Numbered from the stretch's first letter, positions 35,400-50,020 are shown. The stretch is 64,000 bases of DNA from Fervidobacterium changbaicum (GCF_004117075.1 NZ_CP026721.1:310001-374000), one strand, 5' to 3'. Notes: generated by a model from the letters alone, not told the origin. Made by a program: numbers and translations.

Positions 35400-35447
35400 C
35401 TAAGTAACAAGAACTCTTGAACGATTTAACAAGAGGTGAAGCAAACT

Positions 35448-36641
35448 GTGGATAGAAGAGTAGCAAAAGTAATACTGAAAAGGGATATTAAACGACGTGT
35501 ATTGAATGGTCATCCTTGGGTTTACGATAACGAGATAGAGAGAATAGAGGGTAATTTTGAGGATGGAGATATAGTCTATGTATACTCATTCGCTAATCAG
35601 TTCGTCGGAATTGGATATATCAACACAAAATCAAAGATCACGGTCAGATTACTCTCCAGAAAACCTGTGGAAATCAATAGGGAATTCATCAAGAACAGGA
35701 TCTTAGATGCAATCAAAAACAGATATAGCATTGCTAAGGAAAATGCATATAGAGTCATATTTGGCGAGGCCGATGGGTTACCTGGACTTATCGTCGATAA
35801 GTTTGACAAATACCTCTCTGTTCAATTCAATACGCTCGGAATTAACAAATTGAAAAACACAATTTTAGGTGTTCTCATAGAGATTTTTTCGCCAACTGGG
35901 ATACACGAAAGGACGGAAGGTAGCGCGGTCAAAAAGGAAGGGCTTGAAGAGTTTTCTGGGTGGATTTATGGTTCTGGTCCAGAACTTATACCATTTGAGA
36001 TAAACGGGATCAAATTTTTGGCCGACACAAAAGGGCAAAAAACAGGAGCCTTTTTAGACCAACGTGAGAACGCGAGAAAACTCAGAGATTTTGCTCAGAA
36101 CAAGGTCTGTCTTGACTGTTTTTCGTACACAGGGAATTTTGGAATGCATTTACTCAGTGGTGGAGCAAAGCATGTGACTTTCGTTGATTATTCAGATCGT
36201 GCTATTGAAATTGCAAGACAGATTGCAAAACTGAACGGTTTTGATGAAAGCAGAACGGAGTTTGTGGTTGGAAATGCTTTTGATTATTTGAAAAACGCTT
36301 ACGCGAAAACAAAAAAGTACGACGTCGTTGTTCTTGACCCACCATCGTTTGCAAAGAGTGCATCCAGTCGCGACGCAGCATTTAAAGGTTACAAAGAAAT
36401 CAATTACCGGAGTATGAGAATACTGAAAGACGACGGACTACTGGCTACAGCTTCTTGTACTCAGGTTGTATCACAAAGTGAGTTCGAATCTATCCTAGTT
36501 GATGCCGCTATAGATGCAAAGGTATTTGCTCGATTGATTTACAGAGGTGGACAACCAATCGACCATCCACAAGTTTACAATATTCTTGAAACCATGTATC
36601 TCAAGTTTTTGATATTGCAGATTTCATCACTAGACAAGTGA
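35448..36641 (+). CDS. PUA-domain SAM-dependent rRNA methyltransferase (RlmI family)
   Basis: The start is GTG 35448, with AGAGGTGA 8 bases upstream. The 397-residue product starts with a PUA domain (ILKRDIKRRVLNGHPWVYDNEI), then the EEHEA-like middle segment with GEADGLPGLIVDKF. The Rossmann methyltransferase has FLDQRENARKL, VCLDCFSYTGNFGMHLLSGGA (SAM loop), VLDPPSFAKS and the cysteine motif TASCTQVV. RlmI makes m5C in 23S rRNA; the site here is inferred from family. It is 62 bases upstream of the beta-propeller gene. Confidence 0.9.
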   Translation: MDRRVAKVILKRDIKRRVLNGHPWVYDNEIERIEGNFEDGDIVYVYSFANQFVGIGYINTKSKITVRLLSRKPVEINREFIKNRILDAIKNRYSIAKENAYRVIFGEADGLPGLIVDKFDKYLSVQFNTLGINKLKNTILGVLIEIFSPTGIHERTEGSAVKKEGLEEFSGWIYGSGPELIPFEINGIKFLADTKGQKTGAFLDQRENARKLRDFAQNKVCLDCFSYTGNFGMHLLSGGAKHVTFVDYSDRAIEIARQIAKLNGFDESRTEFVVGNAFDYLKNAYAKTKKYDVVVLDPPSFAKSASSRDAAFKGYKEINYRSMRILKDDGLLATASCTQVVSQSEFESILVDAAIDAKVFARLIYRGGQPIDHPQVYNILETMYLKFLILQISSLDK

Positions 36642-36703
36642 GGAGTAATGATATAATAAAAAACTGAAACGTGCAACAAGTTGATGCTAGGGGGTTAAAC
36701 ATT

Positions 36704-38554
36704 GTGAGAATACATCTTGCTCTTATCACCATCCTTACATTGATGTTCTTAGCTCTTACCAGCTTACACTTTGCTGGTGCACTTATTGTCACTACAACAA
36801 GTATTGTTGACGAAGCAGGTAATGTCGTCAAAAACATAACTGCTCTGGATGTTCTCTTCGACGGTACCCAGTACTATTACATAACCTCAGATGGTATCTA
36901 TTCATTAGACGGCAAGATAAAAATAGACATTAAAGGTGCTCAGCGCGTTGGGACAAACTACGCCTTATCAAATTTAAAGGTATACAAAATTGAAAAGGGA
37001 ACGGCGACAAGTATTGGAACTGTGTCATCAAAGATGAAGAGTATTTACGTAGTTTCAGATTACATAATTGGAATTGAGAATAACCAAGTTGTTTGCTATT
37101 ATGCTGGGAATATTGTATGGTCTATGCCAACGGACGCTTCATATTTAAAAGTTTCAGAACCATACATGGCAGTTTTTGGGTTGCAAACGCAACTTTTTAA
37201 TATTTCCAACCCCCGGTTCGCGAAACTTGAAAGAATTTACCCCAAGTTTTCCGATTATGTCTATTTTTCAGGATACCACGTGTTCAGCGACGGATCCAAG
37301 ATCTATTTTTACAAAGGAACGGCAAGGTTAAGTACGACGTTTCCCTACAGAGGAACACTCTTAACAGATGGAAAATATCTGTACTCTGGAAACCTCTTGG
37401 TTACAAGTGACTTAGCCCAAAAAGATCTGAAATTCACTGTTAAATCCTTAGTTCCCGTTGATACTGGTGAAAAAGAAGAAACTACAGTGGTTGAGGAACA
37501 TTCAATCGTGCAACCCCCTGTTTCTACCCAAGTTACAACAGCACCCTCAGCATCGCAGAAGCAATCCAGTGAAGAGCAGCAAAAAAGGGAAGAGACCACA
37601 GTTGTAAAACCCTCCGAATCAACCCAGCCACCGAAAACTCCGAAGTTGTTCGAACTACTTTGGAAAGTTGTTTTGAATGATACCGTATCAGGTAAACCAG
37701 CAGTAAAAGAAGACGTCGCGTACATACCTACAACGAAAGGCTCTGTTATAGCTATAAATGGTGGGAAAATAGCTTGGTCGTACAAGACCAGCTTTGTTAT
37801 AACTGGTCACGTGACAGTTGGCACTCATGTATATGTTGGATCGTGGGATGATACGATTTACGCCTTGAATGAAGATGGAACTCTTGCTTGGAAGCTTTCA
37901 CTTGACAGTGATATCGCTTACGGACCTGCTTGGGACGGATATTTGCTTTATGTGGTTACAGACAAAGGAACACTTTATGTTATTAAAGACGAAGGCAAAT
38001 CCGGGGTTATAAAGAATTCATACAAAGTAGGAACATATCCTTCGATACCCCCATCAGTTTCACTTGCAGGCAAAGTGTATGTTGTCGATGGTGCTGGAAA
38101 CTTGTGGAGAGACAAAAATGTGGATAGTTTTGCGGGAAAGCCAAAAAACCTACCGATATACTCGGAAACACCATATGTTAGTAAACAAGTTGGATTCTCA
38201 CTTATCGATGAATATGGTAATGTCTATGAATTCATACCAATGAAAGACAAAACCGAGGTTTCTAAGGGTAGAAGCGCATTCCTAACTTTCCAATCAGAGA
38301 TCGTGGATGCTGTTCTTGGTAAACAACATCTGTACGTTATTGACTCGAACGGGAAGCTTCAAATTATAGACAAAGATACTAAAAAGGTGCTGTTTACAGA
38401 TACTGTTCCCAGTGGGAGATACTTAAGTTTGAGCAAAGGATATTTATTTGTCTTTGGTAAAGAGGTTCGGTGTTATTACGTTAATGACACACCGTCTGGA
38501 TACTGGAATAGTCTTTACGGGAACTCTATGAACTGGAATTCTGCTGTGAAATAA
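36704..38554 (+). CDS. Secreted beta-propeller (PQQ-repeat-like) protein
   Basis: The start is GTG 36704 (RIHLALITILTLMFLALTSLHFAGA), which gives a clear signal peptide; AGGGGG lies about 12 bases upstream. The 616-residue product has an N-terminal repeat region, a low-complexity Thr/Pro/Glu/Gln linker at about residues 255-320, and a C-terminal half with PQQ-like blades, for example KPAVKEDVAYIPTTKGSVIA, THVYVGSWDDTIYALNEDG and LYVVTDKGTLYVI. It is probably an envelope or periplasmic protein with two propellers. The function is not recognised. No BamA-type partner is nearby. Confidence 0.75.
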   Translation: MRIHLALITILTLMFLALTSLHFAGALIVTTTSIVDEAGNVVKNITALDVLFDGTQYYYITSDGIYSLDGKIKIDIKGAQRVGTNYALSNLKVYKIEKGTATSIGTVSSKMKSIYVVSDYIIGIENNQVVCYYAGNIVWSMPTDASYLKVSEPYMAVFGLQTQLFNISNPRFAKLERIYPKFSDYVYFSGYHVFSDGSKIYFYKGTARLSTTFPYRGTLLTDGKYLYSGNLLVTSDLAQKDLKFTVKSLVPVDTGEKEETTVVEEHSIVQPPVSTQVTTAPSASQKQSSEEQQKREETTVVKPSESTQPPKTPKLFELLWKVVLNDTVSGKPAVKEDVAYIPTTKGSVIAINGGKIAWSYKTSFVITGHVTVGTHVYVGSWDDTIYALNEDGTLAWKLSLDSDIAYGPAWDGYLLYVVTDKGTLYVIKDEGKSGVIKNSYKVGTYPSIPPSVSLAGKVYVVDGAGNLWRDKNVDSFAGKPKNLPIYSETPYVSKQVGFSLIDEYGNVYEFIPMKDKTEVSKGRSAFLTFQSEIVDAVLGKQHLYVIDSNGKLQIIDKDTKKVLFTDTVPSGRYLSLSKGYLFVFGKEVRCYYVNDTPSGYWNSLYGNSMNWNSAVK

Positions 38555-38595
38555 AAGAAATTAAGAGAGACAAATCTGAAAATTGAGGTGGGGGC

Positions 38596-39147
38596 TTGAA
38601 GAGGTTTCTGGGTGAATTCAATTACTACGCGGTGTGCGTACCGGTATATGAGAGCAAAATCCTTTTTGAAGTGAGGTCTGAGAATATCCCACAGCCTCTG
38701 GAGGTATCTTTTCCGGGTGGACACATTGAGATGAACGAAGAACCTTATGAGGCAGCACTTAGAGAACTCAAAGAAGAAACCGGACTTCGAACAGTCGATT
38801 TTCTTTTCGAAGTAGAACCGCTGGTAACACCGTTTAACTCAGTCATCTACCCGTTTGTCGTTGCTGTGGACATTAACGAACTTCGGATAAATACTAATGA
38901 AGTAAAAGAGACGTTTTTGGTTCCTATTGAACACTTTCAAAGGCCCTATTCTATTGGAATTGTAGACGTCGAACTAAAACCACGCGAAGACTTTCCATTT
39001 CATCTCATAGCTTTTGGAAGAAACTACAACTGGAAGCGAGGGATTTACAAGGTCATTTTTTATAAATACGGAGATTACATCATCTGGGGGATAACCGCCA
39101 AAATAGCACAAAGAACCTACGAACTTATGAAAGAACGAGGGGGATAG
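38596..39147 (+). CDS. Nudix hydrolase
   Basis: The start is TTG 38596, preceded by GAGGTGGGGG. The 183-residue product has the Nudix box GGHIEMNEEPYEAALRELKEETGL at about residues 41-64, with all G, R, E and E-x-x-E-E positions intact, preceded by VSFPGG. The residues around the box (LEVSFPGGHIE) suggest the CoA-diphosphatase-like branch, but this is not certain. It lies 3 bases upstream of the ComM-like gene. Confidence 0.85.
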   Translation: MKRFLGEFNYYAVCVPVYESKILFEVRSENIPQPLEVSFPGGHIEMNEEPYEAALRELKEETGLRTVDFLFEVEPLVTPFNSVIYPFVVAVDINELRINTNEVKETFLVPIEHFQRPYSIGIVDVELKPREDFPFHLIAFGRNYNWKRGIYKVIFYKYGDYIIWGITAKIAQRTYELMKERGG

Positions 39148-39150
39148 GGG

Positions 39151-40674
39151 ATGTTTTTTAGCACAAAATCAGCGGTTATTGTTGGAATAACTCCGCTTCT
39201 AGTCGATGTGGAAGTGGACATAAATCAACGAAGTGTGAAAAGGGATATCAACATCGTTGGGTTACCGGATACCGCTGTTAAGGAGAGCAAACAGAGGATT
39301 TTAAGTGCTTTCAAGAACTCTAATATTTTAGTACCAGATGGTCTAATTACCGTTAATTTGGCACCCAGTGACGTAAAGAAGGAAGGAACGTTCTTAGATT
39401 TTGCCATTGCCTTGGCGATCTTAGGTGCTGCGAAGTATATCCCACCTTTCAACTCAGTTGTTATCGGAGAACTTGGGCTGGATGGAACCGTCAAAAAGGT
39501 CAAAGGTGTCCTTCCGATCTTGTTGGAATTTCAAAACTCCTCGACATCTTTTATAATCCCTGCAGATAACATCCCTGAAGCTACGGCTACAAAAGCGAAT
39601 TTTCTTGCTTTCAAAAGCCTGTACGAAGCAGTACAGTCAATAAAGACCAATCAATTCCCACGCATCTTGTACGAAATACCTATTCTACAGGATGATGCAT
39701 ACGAGGTTGACTTTTCAGAGATCCGCGGACATTTAGTTCCGAAGCGTGCACTTGAAGTCGCCGCAAGTGGTGGTCACAATGTGCTGATGGTAGGACCTCC
39801 GGGCACAGGAAAGACGATGTTTGCGAGGAGATTTCCGACCATACTACCTCCAATGAGCGAACACGAAATCATTGAAACTTCCAAAATATACAGTGCCATA
39901 GGTCTTTTGGACTCGAAACTTGTAACGAAAAGGCCGTTCCGAAGTCCTCACCATACCTCCAGTGCTGTAGCGGTAATCGGTGGAGGTACCAACGTGAAAC
40001 CGGGAGAAGTCACACTCGCACATAACGGTGTGCTCTTTTTGGATGAGCTTCCTGAATTCCGAAGAGATGTCTTAGAAGCATTACGTGAACCGCTTGAGGA
40101 TGGTGTGGTAACGGTTTCGCGTTCAAAGGCGACACATGTTTTTCCCGCTTCTTTCCAATTAATTGCCGCTATGAACCCATGTCCCTGCGGATACTATGGA
40201 GACAAAGAGATAGCATGCAAATGTTCGCCATACGAAATCAAAAGGTACTGGAAAAACATCTCTGGCCCAATACTCGACAGAATAGACATACAAATCCAAG
40301 TTCCCAGAATCTCTTATGATGAGATGCGGGGTAAAGTTCAGCAAACAAATGGAGAGTCAAGCGCTCAAATTCGCGAAAGGGTTGTAAGAGCACGGGAAAG
40401 ACAACTACGTAGGTACAAGGAAGAAAATATAAAGCTCAACGCGAAATTGACGCACAGGATGGTTGAGAAATACATTAAGTTAGACGATAAGGCGGAAGAT
40501 ATTTTAAAAATATACGCTACCAAATACAGACTCTCGGGAAGAGCTCTGGACAAAATATTGAAAGTTTCAAGAACGATCGCTGATCTCAATGGAGACGAGA
40601 TCGTCGATGCAAAGGATGTTAGTGAGGCCTTACAGTACAGATTAAACAATATCGAATCAGATTTCATCCTGTGA
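39151..40674 (+). CDS. comM: YifB/ComM family magnesium-chelatase-like AAA+ ATPase
   Basis: A 507-residue protein. The N-terminal Lon-like fold is seen in VDVEVDINQRSVKRDINIVGLPDTAVKES. The AAA core has Walker A GPPGTGKTMFARRFP, Walker B VLFLDELPEF, sensor LIAAMNPCPCGYYGD, and the family stretch RPFRSPHHTSSAVAVIGGG. Three cysteines after the sensor (CPCGYYG and CKC) form the expected metal-like cluster. ComM proteins are hexameric helicases promoting branch migration in natural transformation. The genus-level use here is inferred. Confidence 0.92.
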   Translation: MFFSTKSAVIVGITPLLVDVEVDINQRSVKRDINIVGLPDTAVKESKQRILSAFKNSNILVPDGLITVNLAPSDVKKEGTFLDFAIALAILGAAKYIPPFNSVVIGELGLDGTVKKVKGVLPILLEFQNSSTSFIIPADNIPEATATKANFLAFKSLYEAVQSIKTNQFPRILYEIPILQDDAYEVDFSEIRGHLVPKRALEVAASGGHNVLMVGPPGTGKTMFARRFPTILPPMSEHEIIETSKIYSAIGLLDSKLVTKRPFRSPHHTSSAVAVIGGGTNVKPGEVTLAHNGVLFLDELPEFRRDVLEALREPLEDGVVTVSRSKATHVFPASFQLIAAMNPCPCGYYGDKEIACKCSPYEIKRYWKNISGPILDRIDIQIQVPRISYDEMRGKVQQTNGESSAQIRERVVRARERQLRRYKEENIKLNAKLTHRMVEKYIKLDDKAEDILKIYATKYRLSGRALDKILKVSRTIADLNGDEIVDAKDVSEALQYRLNNIESDFIL

Positions 40675-40705
40675 AGTACAAGAATTTTATATAGGAGGAA
40701 GATTT

Positions 40706-42175
40706 ATGGAAGAACTAAAAAGCTATTACAAACGTGTCGCTAAGTACTACAGCGCAGCCGCATTGCTTTACTGGGATATGCAAACGTATATGCCAAAAGA
40801 TGCAGGACCGTACAGAGCGGAAGTGCTATCGGAAATTGGAACGTACGCTTTTAAACAAATAACTGACGACGCTCTCGGAAAACTGTTGGAAACAGCTCAA
40901 CCACAAAGTGAAATCGACGAGAAGCTAGTCTATGTAGGAAAGAAGGAATACTACAAGTACAAAAAAGTTCCTCCTGAACTATTTCAAGAGATTATGATAA
41001 CATCAACAATGCTAGAGCAAAAGTGGGAAATTGCTAAACCGCGTGGTGATTTCGAAGAAGTAAGACCTTTGCTTGAAAAAATTGTCGATCTCAGTAGAAA
41101 ATACGCAGACATTTTAGGTTACGAAGGTGAACCGTACAACGCGTTACTCGACCTATACGAACCCGGAATGAAGGCAGAAGAAGTGGATCAGATATTCAGT
41201 AAAGTCAGAGATTTTATAGTGGAAATGCTCGAAAAAATCGAAAGGTTGCCAAAATCAGAGGATCCGTTCAATAGAGAAATCGGGGTAGATAAGCAAAAAG
41301 AATTCAGCAACTGGCTGCTTCACTATCTCAAGTACGATTTTACCAAGGGAAGGTTGGATGTATCAGCGCATCCTTTCACCAATCCAATAGGTCTAAACGA
41401 TGTACGCATAACAACAAGGTACATAGTTAATGACATCAGAAATTCCATATACTCTACGATACACGAATTTGGGCACGCACTGTACGCACTTTCAATTCCT
41501 ACCGAGTTCTACGGTCTACCAATTGGTAGCAGCGCCTCATACGGTTTCGACGAGAGTCAATCGCGCTTTTGGGAAAATGTAGTTGGCAGAAGCTTGGCAT
41601 TTTGGAAAGGGATTTATAGCAAATTCATAGAAATTGTTCCCGAGATGCGGGGATATTCGGTTGAAGAATTATGGAGGGCGGTGAACAGAGTCCAAAGGTC
41701 GTTCATTAGAACCGAAGCGGACGAAGTTACGTACAACCTGCACATAATCATCCGTTTTGAGATTGAACGCGAGCTAATCAACGGTGAACTGAGTGTTAAA
41801 GACGTCCCAGACAAGTGGAACGAGCTCTACAAAAAATACCTGGGGCTGGATGTGCCAAACAATACGCTTGGTTGTATGCAAGATCCACATTGGTTCGGCG
41901 GGAATTTTGGTTATTTTCCAACTTATGCACTTGGCAACCTTTATGCTGCTCAGATATTTGAAAAATTAAAAGAAGAAATAAACTTTGAAGAAGTTGTTTC
42001 AGCTGGTAATTTTGAGATCATTAAAAACTTCCTGAAAGAGAAGATCCATTCGAAGGGTAAAATGTACGAACCAAGCGACTTGATTAAAATCGTGACTGGC
42101 AAACCGCTGTCTTACGAATCTTTCGTGAGATACATTAAGGATAAGTACTCCAAAGTGTATGAGATAGAGCTTTAA
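40706..42175 (+). CDS. M32 family metallocarboxypeptidase
   Basis: A 489-residue protein of typical M32 length. The zinc motif is IHEFGHALYA near residue 252, with the downstream glutamate in the ESQSRFWENVVGRS block. DPHWFGGNFGYFPTYALGNLYAAQ near the C-terminus and HPFTNPIGLNDVRITTRY are also diagnostic. M32 enzymes are thermostable broad-specificity carboxypeptidases. AGGAGGA precedes the ATG. It has its own terminator at 42200. Confidence 0.95.
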   Translation: MEELKSYYKRVAKYYSAAALLYWDMQTYMPKDAGPYRAEVLSEIGTYAFKQITDDALGKLLETAQPQSEIDEKLVYVGKKEYYKYKKVPPELFQEIMITSTMLEQKWEIAKPRGDFEEVRPLLEKIVDLSRKYADILGYEGEPYNALLDLYEPGMKAEEVDQIFSKVRDFIVEMLEKIERLPKSEDPFNREIGVDKQKEFSNWLLHYLKYDFTKGRLDVSAHPFTNPIGLNDVRITTRYIVNDIRNSIYSTIHEFGHALYALSIPTEFYGLPIGSSASYGFDESQSRFWENVVGRSLAFWKGIYSKFIEIVPEMRGYSVEELWRAVNRVQRSFIRTEADEVTYNLHIIIRFEIERELINGELSVKDVPDKWNELYKKYLGLDVPNNTLGCMQDPHWFGGNFGYFPTYALGNLYAAQIFEKLKEEINFEEVVSAGNFEIIKNFLKEKIHSKGKMYEPSDLIKIVTGKPLSYESFVRYIKDKYSKVYEIEL

Positions 42176-42199
42176 GCTCCTGTTCAAGAGTCTAAAGTG

Positions 42200-42236
42200 C
42201 CGAGGGCTTTTAAAAAATAAGCCCTCGGTGTTTTTT
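42200..42236 (+). terminator. Rho-independent terminator of the M32 gene
   Basis: CCGAGGGCTT (42200-42209) pairs with AAGCCCTCGG (42219-42228), then TGTTTTTTAT. Confidence 0.9.
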
Positions 42237-42237
42237 A

Positions 42238-42268
42238 TAAAAAAATCCCCCGGTTGACAACCGGGGTG
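42238..42268 (-). terminator. Rho-independent terminator of the hydCBA-rex operon
   Basis: CCCCGGTT (42248-42255) and AACCGGGG (42259-42266) with a 3-nt loop. The minus strand continues GATTTTTTTAT. Convergent with the M32 terminator. Confidence 0.85.
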
Positions 42269-42287
42269 GGAAGGTGTGGTGGCCGTT

Positions 42288-42324
42288 GTGAGGTCGTTCC
42301 TCACTATATATGTGCGTGGCGCAC
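42288..42324. repeat. Two short hairpins upstream of the operon terminator
   Basis: GTGAGG/CCTCAC (42288-42293 with 42299-42304) and GTGCG/CGCAC (42312-42316 with 42320-42324). They lie between the rex stop and its terminator and would form part of its 3' untranslated RNA. Confidence 0.6.
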
Positions 42325-42346
42325 AATTACGTTAATCTAGCAAAAT

Positions 42347-45002
<2,656 letters not shown>

Positions 45003-45033
45003 TCACCCTCCCAAAGTGCCAGTTCCTTGAAAA

Positions 45034-47444
<2,411 letters not shown>

Positions 47445-47560
47445 TTAACTGCAGAAATTCTAGATCCTTGCTTTCATTCCTTGACCAATCTATTGTTCAA
47501 CGTCTCATTTCTCATTGTTCATTGCTTATCAAAGGAAATCAGATCAGGTACACAAGCTTA

Positions 47561-47610
47561 TTCGTGATAGTTTTCACGAATATAATATGATAAGAATTAA
47601 TTTTTGTCAA
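47561..47610 (-). promoter_or_regulatory. Promoter and Rex-like operator of hydCBA-rex
   Basis: On the minus strand TTGACA (47605-47610), 17-base spacer, TATTAT (47582-47587). One base later comes the inverted repeat TTCGTGA-N6-TCACGAA (47561-47580). Rex operators in other bacteria have the form TTGTGA-N6-TCACAA. A further TTCACGAAC half-site lies upstream of the -35 near 47629-47637. The remaining gap from 47418 to 47718 shows no gene. Confidence 0.8.
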
Positions 47611-47718
47611 GAGGAAAATTAGAAATTTTTCACGAACACTCTAGCGGTACGTAGATAAGTAGAAAGCGGTGCAAAGATTAGGATGGATAAAGAAGGAGAG
47701 AATAAGACATGAAAACAA

Positions 47719-48441
47719 TCACTCTTTAAATCCTATACGGCGAAAGAATTCTGGTTTGTAGTTCCTTGAAAGATTAACTTCATCGCCGTTGTCAAGCACG
47801 ATTATATAAGAGCCTTGGAACCATTTTTTGATTTTCGATATGTGTTTTATGGAAATAACATAACTTTTGTGGACTTGTATGAAATCAGTGGCTGGTAACT
47901 TATTCATTAGCGTATGTAGTGGAGTTGAACATTCAAATCTGCCATCTTTGGTTATAATACGGACAGTCCTGTTTTCGGCTTCAAGATAGATTATTTCTTT
48001 TATCTCTATCAAGAGTATTTCATCACCGTGTTTAACAGGCAGTTTGGAAAGTTGTTGTATGTAGTACTGAAGACTATATTTTTTTACACCAATCTTAGAA
48101 ATTCTTTCGATAGTTTTGCTTAACCTTTCTTTTGAAACGGGTTTGAGTACGTAGTCGATAGCGCCTTCCTCAAATGCCTTTATCGTGTATTCATCGTACG
48201 CTGTTACAAATACTACATGTGGGGAGTACACCAATTTTCCAAGGACTTCAAATATTAGTTTATCACCAACGTTTATATCTAAGAAGAGTACTTCAGGCTG
48301 AATACTATTTGCTTTCTCGATAAAGTCTTCGCAGTTGTATGATTCAAAGAGTATGTCAATACTGCTGTCTATTTCTTTTAAAATCCTTTTCATTCGTTCC
48401 ATAGCATTTGGCTCATCTTCAACAATACCACAGCTAAACAT
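47719..48441 (-). CDS. LytTR-family response regulator
   Basis: A 240-residue protein. The receiver has CGIVEDEPNAMERMKRIL, the phosphoacceptor in EVLFLDINVGDKL, FVTAYDEYTIKAFEEGAIDYVLKPV. The C-terminal LytTR DNA-binding domain is IIYLEAENRTVRIITKDGRF, FIQVHKSYVISIKHISKIKKWFQGSYIIVLDNG and LSRNYKPEFF. It is encoded with the LytS-like kinase by 8-base overlap. Targets are not evident; LytTR sites are direct repeats and none was clear nearby. Confidence 0.92.
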   Translation of the reverse strand: MFSCGIVEDEPNAMERMKRILKEIDSSIDILFESYNCEDFIEKANSIQPEVLFLDINVGDKLIFEVLGKLVYSPHVVFVTAYDEYTIKAFEEGAIDYVLKPVSKERLSKTIERISKIGVKKYSLQYYIQQLSKLPVKHGDEILLIEIKEIIYLEAENRTVRIITKDGRFECSTPLHTLMNKLPATDFIQVHKSYVISIKHISKIKKWFQGSYIIVLDNGDEVNLSRNYKPEFFRRIGFKE

Positions 48442-49462
48442 TCAGCTCACTACCCTTCGATAATGGAATAAGAAGAGAAACGCATGTACTGTTACCATCA
48501 GTTTTTGCAAAAATCTTGCCACCTATGAGTTCGAGTTGTTTCAAAACTATTGACAACCCAGTTCCGAAATTCTCAGGTATGATTTCTCTCTTTGGAGTTC
48601 CAGTGTTCTTAATGATTATTTCTAAAGTATCCTCTTGTTCGCACACATTGATTTCAAGCTTGCCGCCAGAATTTCCCTTGATTCCGTACTTTATCGCGTT
48701 TTCCACTACAGGTTGAGTTATTCCTGACGGAACGATTCTCTTTTTGGCTGAGTCTTCGATATTTATCGCATAATCAAAAGTCAAGGAGCTCATCATTTCT
48801 TTTTGTATAAGTACATATTGCTCTATGAAAGCCAGTTCTTCATCTATGCTCCACTGTCTTTTGAATTTTAACACAGAGCGGTAATAATCAGAGACCATAA
48901 TGGTGAACTCTTCAGCTCTGTCCGGATTTTTTCTTACAGCCTCGGCTAAGAAGTTGAATGTGTTAAATACAAAGTGTGGATTTAATTTTGTTCTGAGCAG
49001 ATCCATGTTAAGATTCTGAAGTTCCTTCTCCAGCGAAAGTCTTCTCAATTTTTCTTTTAACGCGGATAGATAACTCGCTATCGATATTGATAGAAAAACA
49101 GTGAGTAACCAAAATGCGTCGTTAACATCTAACCTTCTGCTGTGAAAATACGTTATTCTCAGAATTACTTCTGATAAAGAAAAGCTTAAAGTAAAAGAGT
49201 ACGATAGATTTATGAGGTCATAAAGAAGCTTTTTTAACGCGCTCTGTTCTGATCTATAAAGCTTCCGAAACACTAAAAAGAGCAACATTATAGAATTCAT
49301 TAGTACAAAAGATAATACAAAGGGAGTGTAGTAATTCTTGAATTCTACCGCTCTTAGCAGCGTTAAGAACCATATTAATATTGAAATCTCGACAACCGCA
49401 ACCTTCCATAAAAGGTTTAATTTCATATACGCTGATCTACCTGCGCTTAGCACTCTTTTCAA
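48434..49462 (-). CDS. LytS-like sensor histidine kinase (His_kinase family)
   Basis: A 342-residue kinase with about five hydrophobic segments in residues 15-130, then the His_kinase domain LNPHFVFNTFNFLAEAVRKNP (phosphoacceptor H about residue 159) and the ATP-binding VPSGITQPVVENAIKYGIKG and NFGTGLSIVLKQLELIGG. The start is TTG 49462, with AAGGGGAG at 8-base spacing. There is no recognisable extracytoplasmic sensor domain, so the membrane helices may be the sensor. It is 21 bases downstream of the gene ending at 49484. Confidence 0.9.
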   Translation of the reverse strand: MKRVLSAGRSAYMKLNLLWKVAVVEISILIWFLTLLRAVEFKNYYTPFVLSFVLMNSIMLLFLVFRKLYRSEQSALKKLLYDLINLSYSFTLSFSLSEVILRITYFHSRRLDVNDAFWLLTVFLSISIASYLSALKEKLRRLSLEKELQNLNMDLLRTKLNPHFVFNTFNFLAEAVRKNPDRAEEFTIMVSDYYRSVLKFKRQWSIDEELAFIEQYVLIQKEMMSSLTFDYAINIEDSAKKRIVPSGITQPVVENAIKYGIKGNSGGKLEINVCEQEDTLEIIIKNTGTPKREIIPENFGTGLSIVLKQLELIGGKIFAKTDGNSTCVSLLIPLSKGSELNV

Positions 49463-49483
49463 AAGTATTCTCCCCTTAGCATC

Positions 49484-50020
49484 TCAAAAATTCTTTGGAA
49501 TCATGCTGGGAAATCTTTTTTCCAGGTTTTCTAAGTAACCTTTGCTGTCCTTAATGTTTCTAAGTTTATCCACGTAGAACGAGAATTTTACGATATCTTT
49601 TTTAAGTCCATAGGTGTATGCAAGAATGTAAGTCAATTTTTTCTCAACCTCCGCGTCCAATTTCACTCTTTCTTTAAATAGCAGAAGAAACTCACCATCT
49701 TCAATTAAAACATCTTGTGCGACTCTATTACTTTCGACAAATTTAAAGAACGCTTCTATCCTGATTAATCTTACTTCCAAGCTGAACGGTTCTTGTTGTA
49801 CAGCGCTTGCAAGCTGCTGGCTCCCTACGTAGAAAAATAATAGATTGAAGGGGAAAAACACACCCACACTCTTTTCAAGTGTGAGTGCACCTTCCTTCGC
49901 TAACTGAAGGGCAGAGCTATTAGCAAAAGACAAAGTACAGATAGTTAGAAAAATAAACACATTTGCCCATACAAAAAAAGTTCTAAGCCAGCTGAACAAG
50001 TATCTTGATTTAGAATCCAA
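49484..50020 (-). CDS. Unrecognised exported or anchored helical protein
   Basis: The start is TTG 50020, 7 bases after GGAGGA, overlapping the stop of the preceding gene. The 178-residue product has an N-terminal hydrophobic segment at about residues 13-33 that may be a signal peptide (ending SFANSS) and a second at about 55-65. The C-terminal 100 residues are charged and helical. No motif is recognised. Order and spacing place it in a run with the glycine-rich protein upstream and the LytS/LytTR pair downstream. Confidence 0.6.
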   Translation of the reverse strand: MDSKSRYLFSWLRTFFVWANVFIFLTICTLSFANSSALQLAKEGALTLEKSVGVFFPFNLLFFYVGSQQLASAVQQEPFSLEVRLIRIEAFFKFVESNRVAQDVLIEDGEFLLLFKERVKLDAEVEKKLTYILAYTYGLKKDIVKFSFYVDKLRNIKDSKGYLENLEKRFPSMIPKNF

